A stretch of DNA of 64,000 bases. It comes from Gigaspora margarita (Eukaryota > Glomeromycota > Glomeromycetes > Diversisporales > Gigasporaceae). Numbering within the stretch: position 1 is the first letter of the stretch; each line of letters begins with the position of its first letter. Under the pieces are notes generated by a model. The model did no database searches and had not been told where the DNA came from. It saw only the letters and a program-made list of their open reading frames with translations. Below, piece by piece: positions 58,999-64,000 of the stretch. The translations under genes and the position numbers were made by a program. The stretch is from NCBI GenBank assembly GCA_009809945.1, contig WTPW01001067.1:187278-251277 (forward strand), given 5' to 3'.

Positions 58999-59239
58999 TT
59001 ATTGGATATTACACACCAATAACTTATTTATCTGACTTTCAGCCAGATAATGGAGTTATTTTTCAAATAACTCCTATTATTGGATGCTTCGCATTCAATA
59101 ACTATATACTATATACTAACAAATGCAAAAATACTTTTATTATAATTAATTTTTAATAAATAGCATAGCTATAGGCTTTATAGTTCAGATTAGATATTAG
59201 ATATTACCAAATTTGGATGATATAGATCGCACCTTTTAT

Positions 59240-59826
59240 TAGGGTGATAAACGGACTAAGTAATCAAAACTATGTAAGTTAACTATAGAATTTAATATAT
59301 TGCAGATTTTTCATGTTACATGAAGGAATCATTATTGATACATATCGATATAACGGTAATGTTAATATATTTATTAAAAATTTCAAGCCGATTCAACTCA
59401 CTAAAAAGTCAAAAAATTGCTTTAAAATTTTCACAAAATGTCTAAAAAGTGACAAAAAACAAAATTACGTTCGAATATTTTTTGTTAATATGTAAATTTT
59501 AGGTGTTCAACTAATAGAATATATAAATTTATTAAAAAAAATTCGTACAATAAGCACAACCAAAAAAATATACTAGAGCTTTTGCGAAAAATCGAGCGTA
59601 ACTTTTTAGAGATAATTCTTATGAAGAGATTTCACTCAAAAAGAAATTAGAAAAAGAAGCGAAATATTCAGCAGAATCTTTTAGAATTTTGTACTTTTCT
59701 TATAATTAATTGAAGTAAAATGATATTTTAGTCAATCATTTTTAATTTCACTGAAAAAATCTGATCATATTAAAATTACTAATACACCTGACATAGTTTT
59801 GATTACTTAGTCCATTTATCACCCTA
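59240..59826. mobile_element. 587-bp MITE with 9-bp duplication
   Basis: A perfect ACCTTTTAT flank occurs at 59231-59239 and 59827-59835. Terminal repeats TAGGGTGATAAACGGACTAA and TTAGTCCATTTATCACCCTA extend about 35 bp. The plus-strand frame at 59313-59495 has no family features. hAT-like or Mutator-like, depending on whether the duplication is 8 or 9 bp. Confidence 0.85.
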
Positions 59827-60257
59827 ACCTTTTATGGTAATCAAAAAGATTTCTAGCATGCATTTGAAAATTCTTTTCTGAATTATTTTTTGATCATTTT
59901 AATTTTTTACTTCAGATTTTTTACTAATAATTGCTAAAATTAAAGGCCTGCTATATTTTGTATTTCGCTAAGCCAATCATTTACCGCTAAATTTAATCTA
60001 TTAATAAAATTGATTTTCTGATATTTTTATTATAATAAAGCTTTTTTTTACTACCTTAATATTAAATCATTTACCAACCATTTTTTCTCTTTAACTTGCA
60101 TATAAAAAAATCAGAATATTATTTTAAAAAAAAAATTATATTAAAAAATTTTTCTTGAATATATTAACTTTTGCTATGATCTCACTAAATATCACTATCA
60201 ACATAAATATAAAAGCAATCCAAATAGCTTAATATTAATGAGGATCCTCTTTATTAA

Positions 60258-61240
60258 AAAAATATCTTAGTGTGTAGCAACTTAGAAAAGTTGGTAAGTT
60301 GTTATTCCAAGCAGCAGGTCTAGAGATCAAATCCCACTAGTAATGCTTTAGAAAAATAGACCTATATTTTGGTAACTGTTTCTCATCAATCGGTTAGGTA
60401 CATCACCTATAGTCCTTAGTACACCATCTCGAATGGAAGCTTCTGAGCATACAAAATCCAAGGAACTAGAGAAATGGAACCCTGTTTGGCAAGTTCCAAG
60501 TAAGGAGGTAGCAAAGATCTTTGACTGTGCTACTAAAGCTAGAATATCAGAAACCAGAGCCAGAGAATTAGATGATACAACTTTTGAGAAGGGGTCCACC
60601 AACCTGGCTGCTAGAATCATACCAGGAAAAAGGACCTATATTCTGGTAGTAGGTACCAAGAGAAGAAAACCATATCGACCTTTCTGGGCTAACTGGTTTG
60701 GAAGCTTGTAGATCTGGTATAAAGACTAGTAGAATGGTGAGATGGATACTAGAATCAGAACAAACCTTGCAAAAGCAGAAGTAGATAATAGTAGCAGTTT
60801 AGGCTAATTCCTAAACTGCAAGTGGTCTGGCTTAGTAGATGCGTAAGTTACCGAAATATAAGTAATACCTGTGTGGGACAGGAACTGTTCTACTAAGTGT
60901 TTCACAAGAATAAACTAGTCCTAAAAGGATTCTGCGATATATCTGGAACTGGTCTTGACTAACTTATGTAATTGAGGACTGTACTGATGATACAAGAAGG
61001 ATTGGCAGGAGGAGCAGGGACCAGAGGGTTTAAATAGGTAACCCCTAGTTGGGTTGCAGGTATGGCAACTAGTGTAGAACCTTTGGACAAACTACTTAAA
61101 TTAGACAACCAAAAGTTGTATGTGTGGCTAGTTGTACTCTCATCTATGTAACAAATATTAGGGTGCCCCTAGAAGCACCTATGATCTGATTTACTTGAAT
61201 AAAAACCTTTTCCCATAGCAGAAACTTTGATATAAAAAAT
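60258..61240 (+). mobile_element. tRNA-headed retro-like segment
   Basis: Starts with a tRNA-like head (60266-60337): an A-box-like 'tgtagcaacttag..gttggtaag', a B-box-like 'agatcaaatccc', and 'tagtg'/'cacta' acceptor pairing. The body is clearly richer in G+C than its surroundings and ends near 'aataaaaaccttttcccata'. A diverged copy of its 3' part lies at 63085-63320 ('agagggtttaaatagg', 'gggttgcag', 'aacctttgg'). This is the architecture of a tRNA-derived SINE, although ~980 bp is long for one. No reverse transcriptase. Confidence 0.5.
60433..60711 (+). CDS. Hypothetical 92-residue frame in retro-like segment
   Basis: MEASEHTKSKELEKWNPVWQ begins a charged, soluble-looking peptide with balanced composition, unlike the low-complexity frames elsewhere. 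It contains SKEVAKIFDCATKARISET and ends PYRPFWANWFGSL. No domain recognised, no hydrophobic segment. It lies wholly inside the retro-like segment, so it may be a relic of that element's coding region or an accident of its higher G+C. An overlapping minus-strand frame (60620-60348) is equally long, which lowers confidence. Confidence 0.25.
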   Translation: MEASEHTKSKELEKWNPVWQVPSKEVAKIFDCATKARISETRARELDDTTFEKGSTNLAARIIPGKRTYILVVGTKRRKPYRPFWANWFGSL

Positions 61241-61639
61241 ATATATATTTTGAAAAACATACAGAATATTTACTTATTGATGTAAATCCAAAAAAATAAT
61301 CTCTGCGCAGATTTCATCTTTTATATAATTATAATTTGTAAATGAAATCTAAATGAATTCAGAATTATTATATAAAACTAGTATTTGAGGGTTGATTTGT
61401 TCATGTGCACACTTATACTCTACTTAATTTAACTAGAAAATTCCAAATCTATTTAAATACTGTTTCCAGTTACAATATATAAAAAAAAAAGTATATTAAT
61501 TCTTTATAAATCAGGTCATTTGTTAAATACTTGAATGTTACTCTCCAAGAAGTATGAGTCTGTCACTTTGCTCCAAAAAATAAATTGCTATAATCCAGCT
61601 CAATTTTAACTAAACTGATATCCATGATGATTTTCTTTT

Positions 61640-62110
61640 TGTGTCTAACTAAAAAAAGTTTTTTTTATATTACCATTCTACATTAATCTCTAATATATAA
61701 AGCTATAAAGTACTTATTTTTATATTTGCTTATTGAGTAACCACCTTATGAAATATTGTGGAATCAGGGTAGATTCTAAAATTACATCTTAAAAATAATA
61801 TAATTAGTTATTTTTTTTTGTATCTCTATAAAAAAAAATTTTTTTTTTATACAATTACTTGTACAAGATTTTAACTTATAAGTTTAACAAGAATATTCTT
61901 ACCTCGTAGTAACAACCTTATGAAATGTTATAGGATCAGGCAGGATCCTGAAGCTATATAACTAAAATAACATAGTTATCTTTTTTTATAGCAAAAAAAA
62001 AATTTTTTTTATGTAACAATTCATACAAGTTTTTAATCTATATAGATATAGATTATTGAATTTACTCTATAGTTTATATATCATCAATTAATTTTCATAT
62101 TTGGTAATGT
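61640..62110. repeat. ~180-bp tandem repeat, 3 copies
   Basis: Each unit has 'aaaaaaaaatttttttt', 'aaccttatgaaat', 'gatcagg..gatcctgaa' and 'acttgtacaagatttt'. Homologous to 34195-34540. Confidence 0.65.
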
Positions 62111-62129
62111 TCAAAACTGTAATATTAAG

Positions 62130-62715
62130 AAAATATTAATTTGATATACTTGCAACATATTGCATTTTGTGATTCTAACCAATCAAATTGCACATTGTTG
62201 TAGAAAAAATTTTTTTTAAAAATTAAAAATTTTACTTAGTAAAATATAAAATAAATTAATGATAACAAACTTTATAAATAAAATTTTATTATAACCAACT
62301 TTTTCTAAGATAAAAAATTGCTTTAGTAAAAAAATATTTTATAAGAAAAAACAAAATTTCCAATGTTAGCATATATAACCCTTTTTTTTACTAAAACAAT
62401 TTATCTTTATATTATAAAAAAAGTTGTTTAACATAAAATTTTATATATAATACTTAAAAATAAAGATATATTAAATTAGTAAAAAAAAAAAAAGTTTTAT
62501 ATATGTCAATACTAAAAATTTTGTTTTTCTTATAAACCGTTTTTTTACTAAAACAATCTAATCTATCTTTTTATCTTAGAAAAAGTTAGTCAAAATAAAC
62601 TTTATATTATATAATGTGCTATTTTATATAAATTTTACACTTTATTAATTTTGACTACAAATCAAGTGATTTTATTGATCAGAATCACAGGGTGTAACAA
62701 ATTTATATTCTTTTA
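62130..62715. mobile_element. MULE-like element, eroded copy
   Basis: Ends 'tgtgattctaaccaatcaaa' and, reversed, 'tgtgattctgatcaataaaa'. The interior ('aactttttctaag', 'ataagaaaaaacaaaa') matches the outer parts of 8910-10453 without either of its two nested insertions, so it serves as an empty-site reference. Confidence 0.6.
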
Positions 62716-62839
62716 TTAATTCTGTTTAACTTTAACTATACTACTAAAATATTTATTCTGCATATATTAACAAATTTATATAGATATAAAATTTTAAAAT
62801 TTTTTATACAATATAAAAAAGATGTACTATATAATTCCA

Positions 62840-63075
62840 AATAAACGATATTAAAAAATAAGCTACTATCTAATTTTTTTTGAAAAATTTAAAAAAAATT
62901 ATTAGTAGTTGCTATATATAAAAGTTTAATTTTCTAAGTAAATCTCAAAAGTATTATTAAATAAAGTTGTTTAAAACATCAAAATATACTTATAATAAAA
63001 ATTTGGTATTATTTAGACAATTTTTTATTAGTAAGTTATTTAATTTTTAAAAAAATCAAAAATTTGAAAAAGGTA
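62840..63075. repeat. AATAAGC-family relic
   Basis: 'aaaaaataagctactatc' and 'aaataaagttgtttaaaac' recall the AATAAGC family core, but the arms have decayed and no target duplication is visible. Confidence 0.35.
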
Positions 63076-63084
63076 AGAATAGAT

Positions 63085-63320
63085 TTAGGTTATCCAGACT
63101 AACTGCTAAAATACTACAAATGGTTTGAGAAATCAGTTAAGATTGGTTAAGGAGCAAAAAATTAGAGGGTTTAAATAGGCAATTTTTATTGATGGGTTGC
63201 AGATATAGTAGCTAGTATGAAACCTTTGGGCAAACTAATTAAATTAAATACCAAATTAAGTAAACCAAATAAAAACCTGTGCCCCAAAACAGGCACTTTT
63301 AAACCAAAAAAAAAATCAAA
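63085..63320 (+). mobile_element. 3' relic of tRNA-headed segment
   Basis: Aligns by eye with 61015-61215: 'agagggtttaaatagg', 'gggttgcagatat', 'aacctttgggcaaact', 'aataaaaacctgtgcccc', with many C-to-T differences. Confidence 0.6.
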
Positions 63321-63556
63321 AATTTGAAAATAAGCTACTTCTACAATTTTTTATATTACTTTTTGGCAAAAAATAGTAAACATTATAAAAACTATAAATT
63401 CTATATTATTTCAAAAACTTGTTATGAAAAGTTTTATATATAACCTCTCTAAATATATAGCTTAACTTGGTTCTAACTTATATATTATTTATAGATTTTT
63501 TATTTTTCAAAATACAATATCTCTCTAAATACAAAGTTTTTTATTAGCCTCCTTGC

Positions 63557-63830
63557 AGGACCCGAACATCTAGTATAGAGGTCATACTTGAAATTTTTCA
63601 GCAAAAATATCTAAAATTTGAGAAGCAAAAAACAGTTTTTGGCAATTATTTTAGCATTCAGTGGCCCAATTTGAATGAACTTTTTTTAAAATGAAGCTCT
63701 TAGTGAGGCGCATCTAACAAAAAAAGTTTATTCAATTCTGATTACTGAATTAGAAGTTATTAAAGTAAATAGATTTTGTTATTTTTAGCAAAATCTAGTT
63801 ATGACCTATATGAGAGATGTCCAGGGTTCT
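63557..63830. mobile_element. hAT-like MITE, copy 3
   Basis: A perfect CTCCTTGC flank occurs at 63549-63556 and 63831-63838. Ends AGGACCCGAACATC and, reversed, AGAACCCTGGACATC. The body is the reverse complement of 8392-8689. Confidence 0.85.
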
Positions 63831-64000
63831 CTCCTTGCTATGAGTAATATAAAAATATATATATATAAATCTTTGTATATATATATTTTTTATACTTAAA
63901 TATATAATTTGCAAAATTAGATTTTTAGCTTTTTTTGCTTTAGATCTTTCATTTTAATTTTTTTTAGATTTTTGTTTTTAATTTTTTTTTTTTTTGGTTT

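Overview
The window is extremely A+T-rich (roughly a quarter G+C by eye) and is dominated by inverted repeats. Its protein-coding content is eukaryotic and fungal: cytochrome P450s with short introns (78-149 nt, GT..AG), a Sel1-repeat fragment, very A/T-biased codons, and P450 hinges of the 'YFTRPNPLPGP' type that I associate with Rhizophagus-like arbuscular mycorrhizal fungi (Glomeromycotina). The assignment is an inference from protein style and composition. No rRNA, CRISPR, prokaryotic operon or complete tRNA was seen.

Layout. 1-1.86 kb: no gene. 1.86-10.45 kb: nested inverted-repeat transposons (TTAA-, TA-, 4-bp-, 8-bp- and 9-bp-target-site families). 10.6-11.96 kb: an exon-like tandem repeat. 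11.95-16.56 kb: a TTAA element split by a 4.1-kb hAT-like element with a perfect 8-bp target duplication. 17.8-22.2 kb: a ~325-bp satellite whose unit is two back-to-back palindromes, interrupted by a dead Tc1/mariner copy (itself carrying a small MITE) and by a TA-type MITE. 23.5-28.1 kb: a Sel1-repeat fragment and a long zinc-ribbon pseudogene of a repeated family. 28.2-43.3 kb: low-complexity DNA, foldback elements, a poly(A)-tailed retro-like segment, a strongly strand-asymmetric C/A-rich block and a palindrome with about 98% identical arms.

43.9-53.7 kb is the one clear genic island: P450 (minus) / class I terpene synthase (plus) / second P450 (plus). The first P450 and the terpene synthase are divergent from a shared 1.8-kb intergenic region. 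The arrangement reads as a small terpenoid biosynthetic cluster in which the cyclase makes a hydrocarbon or alcohol scaffold from a prenyl diphosphate and the two ER-anchored P450s oxidise it. The terpene synthase is intronless and of microbial (bacterial-like) type; both P450s have introns. The second P450 lacks the usual acid-alcohol pair in its I helix.

53.7-64 kb returns to MITEs, telomere-like (TTAGGG-related) modules, a tRNA-headed retro-like segment (60.26-61.24 kb) and eroded copies of families seen at 8-10 kb and 32-34 kb. Apart from the cluster, I see no intact gene I would defend. Element coordinates were read by eye from terminal repeats and target duplications; those with a stated duplication should be good to a few bases, the others to about 10-30 bases.
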